Notes: generated by a model not told the origin, from the sequence alone. 27,106 nucleotides of DNA from JANLSE01 sp038214135 (GCA_038214135.1 JBBQSD010000083.1:1-27106), one strand, 5' to 3'; positions 19,339 through 26,631 are shown, counted from the first letter of the stretch. Numbers and translations are program-made.

Positions 19339-19358
19339 GGACACGATATATCGTGTCC
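19339..19358. repeat. Perfect 20-bp palindrome GGACACGATATATCGTGTCC upstream of the receiver gene
   Basis: This is the symmetrical member of the CGATATATCG family also present at 5159-5178 and 22459-22479. A second partial half-site (GATCGTGTCCGTCCG) follows at 19366-19380. It ends 68 bases before the response-regulator ATG, so it is in or just above the leader. Confidence 0.75.
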
Positions 19359-19426
19359 GTCCGAAGATCGTGTCCGTCCGATTTCATCGAAACCAGAGAA
19401 ACTGCTAAACAGAAGGAGCCATATCC

Positions 19427-19792
19427 ATGCCCAAAATCCTGCTGGTTGAAGACAACGAGATGAATCGGGATATGCTTTCGCGGCGTCTGGAACGCAAAGG
19501 CTACCAGATCCTGATCGCCGTCGACGGCAGCCAGGGTGTTGCCATGGCGCGCTCCGAAACGCCCGATCTGATTCTTATGGATATGAGCCTGCCGGTGTTG
19601 GATGGCTGGGAAGCCACCCGCCAACTCAAGGCCGATCCGCAGACAAAAATCATTCCGATCATTGCACTAACGGCCCACGCAATGGCCAGTGATCGCGAAC
19701 AGGCATTGGCTGCTGGCTGCGATGATTACGATACCAAGCCAATCGAACTGCCGCGCCTGCTGGAAAAGATTGAGGCGCTGCTACCGAAATGA
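19427..19792 (+). CDS. Single-domain CheY-like response regulator
   Basis: A 121-residue receiver with no output domain. The acidic pocket E8-D9, phosphoacceptor D52 in LILMDMSLP, switch residue T82 (LTAHAM) and K104 (YDTKPIE) are all present. This is the DivK/CheY-like type common next to hybrid kinases; no kinase gene is in the window. AGAAGGAG eight bases before the ATG is the strongest Shine-Dalgarno in this part of the window. The next gene begins 30 bases after its stop on the same strand, suggesting co-transcription with the cyanophycin-synthetase-like gene. Confidence 0.95.
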   Translation: MPKILLVEDNEMNRDMLSRRLERKGYQILIAVDGSQGVAMARSETPDLILMDMSLPVLDGWEATRQLKADPQTKIIPIIALTAHAMASDREQALAAGCDDYDTKPIELPRLLEKIEALLPK

Positions 19793-19822
19793 TGCCTGCC
19801 AACGATATCGAGTAGCCACCCA

Positions 19823-21016
19823 ATGCCAATCTCGCTGATCCGATTGCTGGCCTTTGATGGCCCAAACCGCTATAGCCCTCAACCAGGGGTCTTCATCCAA
19901 CTCTCCTGCGATCACGATTGCTCCACAATGCTGCGCCGCCACTTGAAGGATGCCGCCCAACAGGTTGGCATCATTCTGGCCTACCTGGAAGCCGCCGCAG
20001 TAGCACATGGCGATCAATGCATCATTGATCTGCATGTCACCACACCAACGCCAGCACTGGGAGCGGCAATCGGCCAGTATGTGATTGAAGCCCTGCGCGC
20101 CAAGGAGCAGGGCGATGAACAATGGGATGCGGAAGAACCACTGTGGCTGTTGCAAAAACGGCGGCGTGCTGAGGCATTGCCAGTAGCAGCACTACAACTC
20201 CTGTCGGAGGCGGCTCATCGCGGGATTCCTGCGTTCCAACACACGAATACGAGCCTGCAGATTGGCTATGGCTCGCATGGCATGGCTGTGCCATATGGCC
20301 CACAACCCAAACAGGGCATGTTACATCCCGACGCAGTCGGGATCAGGGGGGCCGCCGCACGCGAACGCGGAACGCCAGAAATTCCCTGGGATCGGCTCGG
20401 GCCAATGCCATTGGTTGCTTTCAGCGGCCACCCGCACGCTAGCGCTATGGCAGCCACGGCATTTCAGGAGATCCTCCAGGGTTCAAACAGCCACAATCCT
20501 CCATTTCAGCCAGAAAGCAGCATCACGCTTGCACTCAATGTTGGCTTCGATGAGGTACGCACGATCCTAGCCAATCCATCGGTCGATGGCCTGGTTGTGG
20601 CACTTGCCGCCAATGATCTGGCAACACGCGGGCTGCCGTGTGTGGCGTGCAGCGCATGTGCGATTATCGGGCTGCCAGACATGCCCACAATCGGTGGTGG
20701 GGACGAGATCGCCCAGATTGTTGGGCTGCCCATCCTTGTGACAGAACCGGGGGGTATTGTGGCGCTGGATGCCGATACACCCGCAATTGCGGCACTGAGC
20801 GAGTATGCATCCAGCCGGATCGTGTTCTTCAGCCAATCAGCGGCGCAGATAGTGGAACAACGAGCAACTGGTGCGCGGGTGGTATTTGCCCGTTCTGGTG
20901 AGATCATTGGGGCATATGGCAGCACAGAACAGGCATTAGCGACGATCCAGCCCAATCGGGAGGTTTCCGGCCAGTTGGCAGCCTGGGCGCTCTGGTGGAG
21001 CCTACGTGACATCTGA
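19823..21016 (+). CDS. Cyanophycin-synthetase-like protein lacking ATP-grasp and Mur P-loop (degenerate)
   Basis: 397 residues. Residues 1-155 resemble the N-terminal domain of CphA: IRLLAFDGPNRY at the start, then ALQLLSEAAHRGIPAFQ followed by SLQIGYG, the equivalent of the SLVQLGYG block. In CphA an ATP-grasp domain follows; here only a linker of about 40 residues does. Residues 195-365 then follow the CphA Mur-ligase-like domain: LVAFSGHPHASAMAA where a GTNGKTTT P-loop would be, ILANPSVDGLVVALAANDLATRGL where the AVLETARGGILR block lies, then GGIVALDADTPAIAALSEYAS and RIVFFS for the GG-LNADDP-VFFS block. Nucleotide-binding residues are lost, so catalysis is unlikely; a structural or binding role is inferred. 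Probably co-transcribed with the receiver gene. The family assignment is from memory of motifs. Confidence 0.6.
   Translation: MPISLIRLLAFDGPNRYSPQPGVFIQLSCDHDCSTMLRRHLKDAAQQVGIILAYLEAAAVAHGDQCIIDLHVTTPTPALGAAIGQYVIEALRAKEQGDEQWDAEEPLWLLQKRRRAEALPVAALQLLSEAAHRGIPAFQHTNTSLQIGYGSHGMAVPYGPQPKQGMLHPDAVGIRGAAARERGTPEIPWDRLGPMPLVAFSGHPHASAMAATAFQEILQGSNSHNPPFQPESSITLALNVGFDEVRTILANPSVDGLVVALAANDLATRGLPCVACSACAIIGLPDMPTIGGGDEIAQIVGLPILVTEPGGIVALDADTPAIAALSEYASSRIVFFSQSAAQIVEQRATGARVVFARSGEIIGAYGSTEQALATIQPNREVSGQLAAWALWWSLRDI
20325..20343. repeat. Intragenic hairpin (ATCCCGAC/GTCGGGAT) at the missing-domain junction
   Basis: ATCCCGAC (20325-20332), loop GCA, GTCGGGAT (20336-20343): a perfect 8-bp stem within the coding sequence, encoding about residues 168-174. 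It falls in the linker where the ATP-grasp domain of a cyanophycin synthetase would be. Confidence 0.65.
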
Positions 21017-21124
21017 CACGGTGACTTGGTGCGGGGGTGACACGGTGACACGGTGGACGTGCTGTTGAGGAGCAGTACAACCTTGATCGAGCATCTGTCA
21101 CCTGGTCACCTGGTCACCTGGTCA
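21014..21124. repeat. 8-base tandem repeats GTGACACG and CACCTGGT
   Basis: GTGACACG-type units run from the stop codon of the preceding gene (21014) to 21055. After 38 bases CACCTGGT repeats three times (about 21098-21122). The two blocks are partly complementary and could form an imperfect hairpin between convergent genes. Confidence 0.65.
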
Positions 21125-21139
21125 AAAAGGGATACGTCA

Positions 21140-21448
21140 TCACCATGGCAACGAGATCTTGCGTTTTTCTGGATCGCGCTGCTGACGATAGAGAATAGCC
21201 GTATTGCCAATCAATGCCACGAGATCAGCGGCCAACTGCGTCGCCAGATCCTCAGCCAGCTCGCGCTTCTCCTCGCGGAATTCCATAAATTTGACCTTGA
21301 TCAATTCGTGGGCATCCAATTCCAGGCCAACCCCGGCAATGAGCTGTGGAGTGATACCATTCTTGCCGATCTGGATCGTCGGTTTCAGCGCATGGGCAGA
21401 ACGACGTAGAAACTGGCGCTGGGTGGTGGATAAATCCTGTAGTGCCAT
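21140..21448 (-). CDS. yhbY: YhbY-type CRM-domain RNA-binding protein
   Basis: A 102-residue single CRM (CRS1-YhbY) domain that binds pre-50S ribosomal RNA in other bacteria. The signature GxxG loop G28-K-N-G31 follows a helix of basic residues (RQFLRRSAHALKPTIQIG), and ELIKVKF and ALIGNTAILYRQ are the conserved strands. The ATG at 21448 has AAGGAGTT ten bases upstream. It lies downstream of the Usp gene on the same strand, separated by a repeat-filled 152-base spacer. Confidence 0.93.
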   Translation of the reverse strand: MALQDLSTTQRQFLRRSAHALKPTIQIGKNGITPQLIAGVGLELDAHELIKVKFMEFREEKRELAEDLATQLAADLVALIGNTAILYRQQRDPEKRKISLPW

Positions 21449-21468
21449 AGATAGTGTGAACTCCTTAT

Positions 21469-21600
21469 AGCTTTCAGCTTTCAGCTTTCAGCGCGCTAAC
21501 GATTGATGTTTGGGACAAGAATAACGTTGATAGTAGCCACATGAGCGTTCTTTTACACCAGAAAACTGACGGCTGACTCCTGACTCCTGACTCCTGACGG
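21469..21600. repeat. Heptamer tandem repeats CTTTCAG and CTGACTC
   Basis: CTTTCAG repeats three times at 21471-21491, and CTGACTC-type units repeat about three to four times at 21566-21600, ending at the base before the Usp stop codon. The second array is the reverse complement type of the CAGGAGT array found inside the GT-C gene at 1031. Confidence 0.75.
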
Positions 21601-22413
21601 CTACGACTCATGGCCTTTGACAACCAGCACTGGCAGAGGGCTGACATCAAGCAACTCGCCAGTAATATCCTCCAACAAAATCCGATCAAGCGGGTTGGCA
21701 ATCCGATGCGCTCCAACAACCAGCAGATCATACACGCCCGAACGCAGCTCGGTGAGCAGTTCATCCAGGATCGGGCCACTACGGCCAAGAACCTGGGTTG
21801 CAATGCCACGCTGGCGCAACATTGCAGCTGCATTCCGTAACGTACTGGCCTCTGGAGCGGAGCTAACCAGAAACTCATCGACACTAATCCGGCGCTCGCC
21901 AAAGCCGGAAATCATCAACGATTGTTGTGCGGCCACATGCATGAGCGTGATCTCTGCACCAAGCGGGCCAGCCAAACGCGCAGCGACGCTAATATCCTCG
22001 AATGTATGATAATCGCCACCACTGGCCACCAGGATGCGCCGGATTGCGCCCAATTGCCCATGCACGCGCAAGACGGAGGGCTGCAATCGTTGCGTTATCG
22101 CCTTGCTGCGTGGCCCTGGCAATAGCTGGCCAAACGGGCGTGTCAACCGCCCAAACACAATCAGATCATACTGCTGCTCTTCCGCAGCGGCAATAACTGC
22201 CTGATGATGATCGCCTGGCATGGTTACAAGCGTCACTGGCACACCATGCGGAATGTCCAGCTGCTCGGCAGCCTCCTGCAGGAGTGGCCAGCGTTCTGGC
22301 CCGCCACCAGAAACCAACGAGACCGATGCCGCAACCCGCTGAACGAGTTGCGCACTATAATCGATCACCTGCTCACGTGACGCCGCTGGCCCGACATAGA
22401 TCATCATTCGCAT
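21601..22413 (-). CDS. Tandem universal stress protein (UspA-like)
   Basis: 270 residues with two Usp domains, about 1-130 and 138-270. Each ends in a recognisable C-terminal block: YDLIVFGRLTRPFGQLLPG...SVLRV and YDLLVVGAHRIANPLDRILLEDITGELLDVSPLPVLVV. The ATP-binding G-2x-G-9x-G(S/T) pattern is degenerate in both halves, so nucleotide binding is uncertain. ATG 22413 is chosen because upstream in-frame sequence merely translates the palindrome at 22459-22479; GAGGGG lies a little far upstream (about 12 bases). It follows the metG-to-thioesterase run on the same strand. Confidence 0.82.
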   Translation of the reverse strand: MRMMIYVGPAASREQVIDYSAQLVQRVAASVSLVSGGGPERWPLLQEAAEQLDIPHGVPVTLVTMPGDHHQAVIAAAEEQQYDLIVFGRLTRPFGQLLPGPRSKAITQRLQPSVLRVHGQLGAIRRILVASGGDYHTFEDISVAARLAGPLGAEITLMHVAAQQSLMISGFGERRISVDEFLVSSAPEASTLRNAAAMLRQRGIATQVLGRSGPILDELLTELRSGVYDLLVVGAHRIANPLDRILLEDITGELLDVSPLPVLVVKGHES

Positions 22414-22458
22414 AGGATGTATGCCCCTCAAATCATGGTAAGTTTGGGCTTTGCAGGA

Positions 22459-22479
22459 ACGCGATATATCGCATCCGTA
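22459..22479. repeat. CGATATATCG palindromic element upstream of the Usp gene
   Basis: On the minus strand it reads GTACGGATGCGATATATCG followed by CGTTCCTG, nearly identical to the element above gltA (5155-5181). As RNA on the Usp coding strand it can pair over 10 bp with two G-U pairs. It ends about 46 bases before the Usp start. Confidence 0.7.
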
Positions 22480-22525
22480 CAATTTATCTCATAAAATAGA
22501 TTCTGCCATGTGCCTGCGGGTCGGT

Positions 22526-22918
22526 CTAGGTCACACGACGTAATAGCGCTAACAAATCATCTGGAAACCGAGCCGGGCGGCTTGTTATTCGATCAATAAC
22601 AATATGCTCGCTGCGGGCCGTGATCAGTGTCGCACCCGTCGCAGCCAGGCGAATCACATACGCAAAAACAACCTGGCGGCTGCGAACTTCGGCTAGCGTT
22701 GCCTGAACAACCACAAGATCATCATAGCGTGCCGAACCAAGATAGCGCACATGCAGATCGCTGAGTACCACAAAAAACCCGCGCTCCTCGATCACGCGGT
22801 AGGGCACTCCATGGGCACGCAATAACTCGGTGCGCCCCTGCTCCAGCCAGACAACATAGCTGGCATGGTGAACCAAGCCCATCGCATCCGTTTCCGCATA
22901 GCGGGCGCGGATTGTTAT
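22526..22918 (-). CDS. 4HBT (YbgC/FadM-like) acyl-CoA thioesterase with non-canonical start
   Basis: A hot-dog-fold thioesterase hydrolysing acyl-CoA. The family N-terminus RARYAETDAMGLVHHASYVVWLEQGRTELLR is all present in frame, including the catalytic Asp of ETDAMG (residue 11 from the proposed start). The first ATG in frame (22882) lies after that Asp and would remove it, so a start further up is expected. In frame upstream there is only CTG 22933, ATC 22924 and 22912, and ATA 22918, before a stop at 22945. The ATA overlaps the upstream MBL stop as ATAA, nine bases after GGAG, exactly where an ATGA overlap would be. From ATA the product is 130 residues, the usual family length. Start choice is inference. 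Confidence 0.72.
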   Translation of the reverse strand: MTIRARYAETDAMGLVHHASYVVWLEQGRTELLRAHGVPYRVIEERGFFVVLSDLHVRYLGSARYDDLVVVQATLAEVRSRQVVFAYVIRLAATGATLITARSEHIVIDRITSRPARFPDDLLALLRRVT

Positions 22919-23817
22919 TTCGATCTGCTCCAGATCAACCCCTCATCCAGTAATGCAACCACTGCCAATCCCTGGGCTTCAAGGTAGCTAAGGTGCGCCG
23001 AAAGAACCGATAGAAAGATAGCATACTGTGGTGCGCCACCAAAGCTCAGCCCAAGCGCGAGTTTAACCCGCCGCCCAATCTGGGTCAGTTCGCCCGGTTG
23101 ATCAAGCGCCGCAAGCACTGCATGCTGTGCCCGCAGAATGGCTTCTCGATTAGCGTCCAATGCATCTGCTAATTGAGCACGCGGCGTCAGATCGCCATGA
23201 CCAGGCAGAAAGAATAAATCCGCCCGTTTGTCCAGCGTTTCGAGCGCAGCCAACTGCCCAGTAATATCCTGGGCATATGGAATGCCATGCTTGGCTAGCA
23301 CACTCGCGCCAAAAAAGCCATCGGCAGCAAAACACACACCAGCGTACACAATCCCGATTTGATTGAGGCTATGGCCTGCCAGCGCAACAACCTCAAGCGT
23401 CAGATCAGCCACTTCCAGGCGATCCCCGGTGATCAGGCGCGAAACCGGCACGCCCTTGGCCATCAGCCATTTAGTTTGCAGCGCAGGAATTGGCTTTGCG
23501 CCCATGCTCAAATAGATCGGCTCAAGTACAGGATGTTCAATCAGGGCTGCCTCAAGTGGCGGGGCCAACAGCTCCACATTCGCGATGTTGCGGAGCAGAA
23601 AATCATTGCCGCCGATATGGTCGGCGTGATGATGGGTGCAGATAATTGCATGCAGCTGGAGCTTGGCCTGATCAAGCGCCTTGCGAATCAGCCGCCCGCT
23701 CTCCTTGTCGATCCCGGTATCAATAACAATCGCACGGCGATCAGGTGCGGCAATCACGCCAATATTGTTTGAACCAGGGATGTAGAACGTGTTATCGGTA
23801 ATTGGCTGAAGAATCAT
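22915..23817 (-). CDS. Metallo-beta-lactamase-fold hydrolase
   Basis: 300 residues. The di-metal signature H62-H-H64-A-D66-H67 in THHHADHIGG is clear; further ligands are likely the His in ALAGHSLNQIG and in PGHGDL. VIDTGIDKESGRLIRKAL and FYIPGSNNIGVI form the first beta sheet. Family roles range from glyoxalase II and persulfide dioxygenase to quorum-signal lactonase; nothing here decides among them. ATG 23817 is chosen because it overlaps the upstream DUF309-like stop as ATGA, pointing to translational coupling; its own stop overlaps the thioesterase gene. Confidence 0.9.
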   Translation of the reverse strand: MILQPITDNTFYIPGSNNIGVIAAPDRRAIVIDTGIDKESGRLIRKALDQAKLQLHAIICTHHHADHIGGNDFLLRNIANVELLAPPLEAALIEHPVLEPIYLSMGAKPIPALQTKWLMAKGVPVSRLITGDRLEVADLTLEVVALAGHSLNQIGIVYAGVCFAADGFFGASVLAKHGIPYAQDITGQLAALETLDKRADLFFLPGHGDLTPRAQLADALDANREAILRAQHAVLAALDQPGELTQIGRRVKLALGLSFGGAPQYAIFLSVLSAHLSYLEAQGLAVVALLDEGLIWSRSK

Positions 23818-24152
23818 AGTTGTATTCTCGGAACAGATTCCCAAACAACCTGGCCCGCTCCAGTCTCAAGGCCATCGGGAATACAGGATTGCACTGCTTG
23901 AATATACTCCAACAACAGCCGTGGTTCAATCCCAGCACAATCGGCATCGCAGGCCGCCAGCAATCGCGCAGCCGAGCCCAGATTATGGCGCGGGGCTGTC
24001 ACAAGGCCAAGCTGTAATTGGTGGAGCGCGTTACACAGCTGAATAAGCGCACGGAGGCCATCGCTACGCTCCGTATGCCATACCTGTTCAAAAGCCAGTA
24101 GTGCCAAACGAAACTCACCGGCATTAAAGTGTTGCCGCGCCGAGCTGATCAC
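23814..24152 (-). CDS. DUF309-like helical protein
   Basis: 112 residues, all helical. HFNAGEFRLALLAFEQVWHTE followed by LRALIQLCNALHQLQLG matches the DUF309 pattern (FNxGEYFEAHEVLEDLW ... GLIQLAAALHH), but the AHE of the first helix is replaced by ALL, so this is a diverged member. Its biochemical role is unknown. The GTG start at 24152 has GGAG nine bases upstream and lies six bases after the preceding stop; the stop overlaps the MBL start. Confidence 0.7.
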   Translation of the reverse strand: MISSARQHFNAGEFRLALLAFEQVWHTERSDGLRALIQLCNALHQLQLGLVTAPRHNLGSAARLLAACDADCAGIEPRLLLEYIQAVQSCIPDGLETGAGQVVWESVPRIQL

Positions 24153-24158
24153 AACGGC

Positions 24159-24521
24159 CTACTCCGGTTTCTCTGGCTTCTCGGCAAGCGCCCGCTGACG
24201 CTCCTCTGTGAAGGCTTTTGCCTGCGCGGTTGCCCGCTCACCATCCCCACGATGCTCGCCATTTCGCAATGAAAGAACAAGCGAGATGGCTGAACCAACG
24301 AAGAGCAGCATTCCCGCCAGAGCGGCAAGCTGCTGGAGGATACCGAGTTCCACGCCCAGGCTGATCGACGCATTGAACACGGTAAAGCACAGCAGTGCAA
24401 CTCCACCAAGAATGAAGGCCCGTTTACGGTTCGGCTGGCCAACCAACTGCCGCGCCTGATAGAAGAGGATGAACGCGATCACCAGTGCGATCAGCACCCG
24501 AATGATAAACATGGCATCCAT
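24159..24521 (-). CDS. Small membrane protein with three predicted transmembrane helices
   Basis: 120 residues. Hydrophobic segments at about 3-20, 36-54 and 60-84 are followed by a charged cytoplasmic-type tail rich in Glu, Lys, Arg and Pro, ending EKPEKPE. I do not recognise the family. ATG 24521 is preferred because GAGGGG lies six bases upstream and the protein then begins directly with the first membrane helix; an upstream in-frame start at 24584 would lie within the hairpin. It is the second gene of the metG cluster, 6 bases before the DUF309-like gene. Confidence 0.65.
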   Translation of the reverse strand: MDAMFIIRVLIALVIAFILFYQARQLVGQPNRKRAFILGGVALLCFTVFNASISLGVELGILQQLAALAGMLLFVGSAISLVLSLRNGEHRGDGERATAQAKAFTEERQRALAEKPEKPE

Positions 24522-24554
24522 GTGCTTCCCCTCGTATGCTTCGCCATAATCATT

Positions 24555-24580
24555 CTCGCGGGAGCAAAAACCCCCGCGAG
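24555..24580 (-). terminator. 8-bp hairpin after metG
   Basis: CTCGCGGG (24555-24562) and CCCGCGAG (24573-24580) form a perfect stem with a 10-nt loop, 15 bases after the metG stop. There is no U-tract after it on the minus strand (the T-run is in the loop), so it is more likely a processing or partial termination element than a strong intrinsic terminator. Confidence 0.45.
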
Positions 24581-24594
24581 CCACCGAAGTACAT

Positions 24595-26358
24595 CTACTG
24601 CTTTAAGCGCTCAAGTTCCTCTGCCGCCACACTCTCATCGAGTTTCTTGAACAGGGGAATCGGTGCCTGAAGCGCCTGTCCAGCTGGCAACGTACTCAGC
24701 GACCATGTCGCAGCAACTGCATAGTTACCCGTCAGAACCAGGCGCGGGCTACCATCAGGTGCCTGTTCCTGCTCAATCACTGGCATTGGCGCTATCGTCC
24801 CCTGGTAGCCAAGCAATTCGTGGAGCTGCTGGCTGCTGTTTGGCAGAAATGGGCTCAGCAGCAATTTCAGGGTATCTATCGTCCGCAATGCCGTAAACAA
24901 CACCGTCGCCGCCCGCGCCCGATCCGTCTTGACCAGCTTCCACGGCTCTTGCTCACTCAAATACTGGTTGGCCGTCTGTGAAAGCGCCAGCGCTTCTGTT
25001 AGGGCCGCCTTGAGCCGCACCCCCTCCAACAGTTCCGTAATGGTATTGAACGCTGCCTGTGTGGCTGCGGTAAGCTGCCGATCAGCTTCAGTCAGTTCAC
25101 CTGGTTCCGGCGCATGGCCGAAGTGCTTCTGAGCAATCGTCAGCACACGATTGGCTAGATTGCCCCAGTTGGCAACCAGTTCGCTATTATTGCGCTGAAC
25201 GAAATCGGCCCATAGCCAATTGGCATCGCGGTTCTCTGGCGCATTCGCCACCAGATAGTAGCGCAGCTGATCGGCAGGGTAGCGATCCTCGACATCAGGC
25301 ATCCAGATCGCCCAGTTGCGGCTGGTACTAATCTTCTCGCCCTCCAGGTTCAGAAACTCATTGGCCGGAACATCATATGGCAATGTGCGCTCACCATAGC
25401 CAAGCAGCATCGCCGGCCAGATGATCGTATGGAACGGAATATTATCCTTGCCAATAAAGTAGTATGCACGAGCTGGCGCACTGCCATCGGCATGTAACTG
25501 CCACCACTCACGCCAACGCTCGGGCTGGCCAGTACGCTTGGCCCATTCTACCGCCGCCGATAGATAGCCGATCACTGCATCAAACCAGACATAGATCCGT
25601 TTATCCTTGAATATTGGATCATCAACCGGAACGGGAATCCCCCATTCCAGATCGCGGGTGATTGCGCGGGCATGCAGCCCCTCACGCAGCCAATTCTGGG
25701 TAAATAACACGGTATTCTGCCGCCAATACGAACGATCCGCGCCATCCAACCATTCACGCAATGCTGGCTCCAGCTGCGCCAGATCAAGAAAGAAGTGATC
25801 GGTATTACGAAACGTCACTGGAGCACCATCCAGTGTGGAGCGCGGGTTGATCAACTGCTGTGGATCAAGCAACTTGCCACAATTATCGCACTGATCGCCC
25901 CTGGCCCGGCCAAACCCACAATGTGGGCAGGTTCCCTCCACGAACCGATCCGGCAGGAAGCGGCCAAGCGTCTCGGAATATGAGCCAACCATGGTCTGCT
26001 GATTGATATAGCCTTTTTCGAGCAGCCGCACAAAAATATCGGTTGTAACGGCATAATGATTCTCGGTATAGGTCTGCGTGAACAGATCGAAGGTAATCCC
26101 CAGCGACATAAAGGTCTTCAACAGGGTCGGGTGGTAGCGCAGAATCACATCCTGGGGCGTAATCTTCTCTTTTTCGGCTGCCAGCGTTATCGGCGTACCA
26201 TGGCAATCCGATCCAGAAACCATGAGAACCTGGTTGCCGCGCAGGCGCTGAAATCGGGCAAAAATATCGGCAGGCAGGTACGCACCCGCGATATGGCCAA
26301 CATGGAATGGGCCATTGACATATGGCCAGGCAACGGCCACGAGTATATGTTCAGGCAT
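24595..26358 (-). CDS. metG: Methionyl-tRNA synthetase
   Basis: Charges tRNA-Met for initiation and elongation. Class I signatures: H19-V-G-H22 (HIGH box) and K342-I-S-T-S346 (KMSKS box). A four-cysteine zinc knuckle is present as C144-PH-C147 and C157-DN-C160, typical of the four-Cys MetG type. The C-terminal helical anticodon-binding domain is present but there is no EMAPII-like tRNA-binding domain; 587 residues is in range. ATG 26358 has AGGAG seven bases upstream and gives the canonical EHILVAVAWPYVNGPFHVGH start. It heads a run of minus-strand genes. Confidence 0.96.
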   Translation of the reverse strand: MPEHILVAVAWPYVNGPFHVGHIAGAYLPADIFARFQRLRGNQVLMVSGSDCHGTPITLAAEKEKITPQDVILRYHPTLLKTFMSLGITFDLFTQTYTENHYAVTTDIFVRLLEKGYINQQTMVGSYSETLGRFLPDRFVEGTCPHCGFGRARGDQCDNCGKLLDPQQLINPRSTLDGAPVTFRNTDHFFLDLAQLEPALREWLDGADRSYWRQNTVLFTQNWLREGLHARAITRDLEWGIPVPVDDPIFKDKRIYVWFDAVIGYLSAAVEWAKRTGQPERWREWWQLHADGSAPARAYYFIGKDNIPFHTIIWPAMLLGYGERTLPYDVPANEFLNLEGEKISTSRNWAIWMPDVEDRYPADQLRYYLVANAPENRDANWLWADFVQRNNSELVANWGNLANRVLTIAQKHFGHAPEPGELTEADRQLTAATQAAFNTITELLEGVRLKAALTEALALSQTANQYLSEQEPWKLVKTDRARAATVLFTALRTIDTLKLLLSPFLPNSSQQLHELLGYQGTIAPMPVIEQEQAPDGSPRLVLTGNYAVAATWSLSTLPAGQALQAPIPLFKKLDESVAAEELERLKQ

Positions 26359-26438
26359 CGAAATGCTCCTGTGTGCTAGTTTATTGATATTAGAGGATAG
26401 GGCAAAACATCCGATCACGCAAACGGATCGGCAACACG

Positions 26439-26466
26439 AATATAAATCAACAAAAGATTGGGTAAA
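26439..26466 (-). promoter_or_regulatory. Candidate sigma-70-type promoter of metG
   Basis: On the minus strand TTTACC (26466-26461) and TATATT (26444-26439) are spaced 16 bases. Transcription would start near 26431, giving a leader of about 73 nt that contains an inverted repeat CCGATC/GATCGG (26411-26431). Confidence 0.4.
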
Positions 26467-26591
26467 GTGGCGGGCTAGGCCGCCATAAAGCCACGGACGG
26501 TCAGAAGCAGCCCAGCCCAGCGCCATGAGGGGAGAACGAAATTATTGATGGGGGAGTTCATTCGCTTCAGTATACCCTTAGTAATTGATTG

Positions 26592-26623
26592 GTGTAGGGG
26601 CGAATCGCGATTCGCCCCTACAC
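26592..26623. repeat. Perfect 32-bp palindrome, variant of the GTAGGGGCG repeat family
   Basis: GTGTAGGGGCGAATCG is followed directly by its own reverse complement. It shares TAGGGGCG with the 17353 and 17394 palindromes but the inner arm is GAATCG rather than GGTTCG, with both sides changed together. It begins 8 bases after the stop of the 40-codon gene on the minus strand and may act as its 3' hairpin. Confidence 0.85.
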
Positions 26624-26631
26624 TGTTCGTA

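Noticed and set aside
22414..22482. N-terminal extension of the Usp protein
   Set aside because: It merely translates the CGATATATCG palindrome; ATG 22413 begins the first beta strand of the Usp fold.
26359..26526. 56-residue N-terminal extension of MetG from an upstream start
   Set aside because: The extension contains no conserved MetG sequence, overlaps the likely promoter, and AGGAG before ATG 26358 gives the canonical N-terminus.
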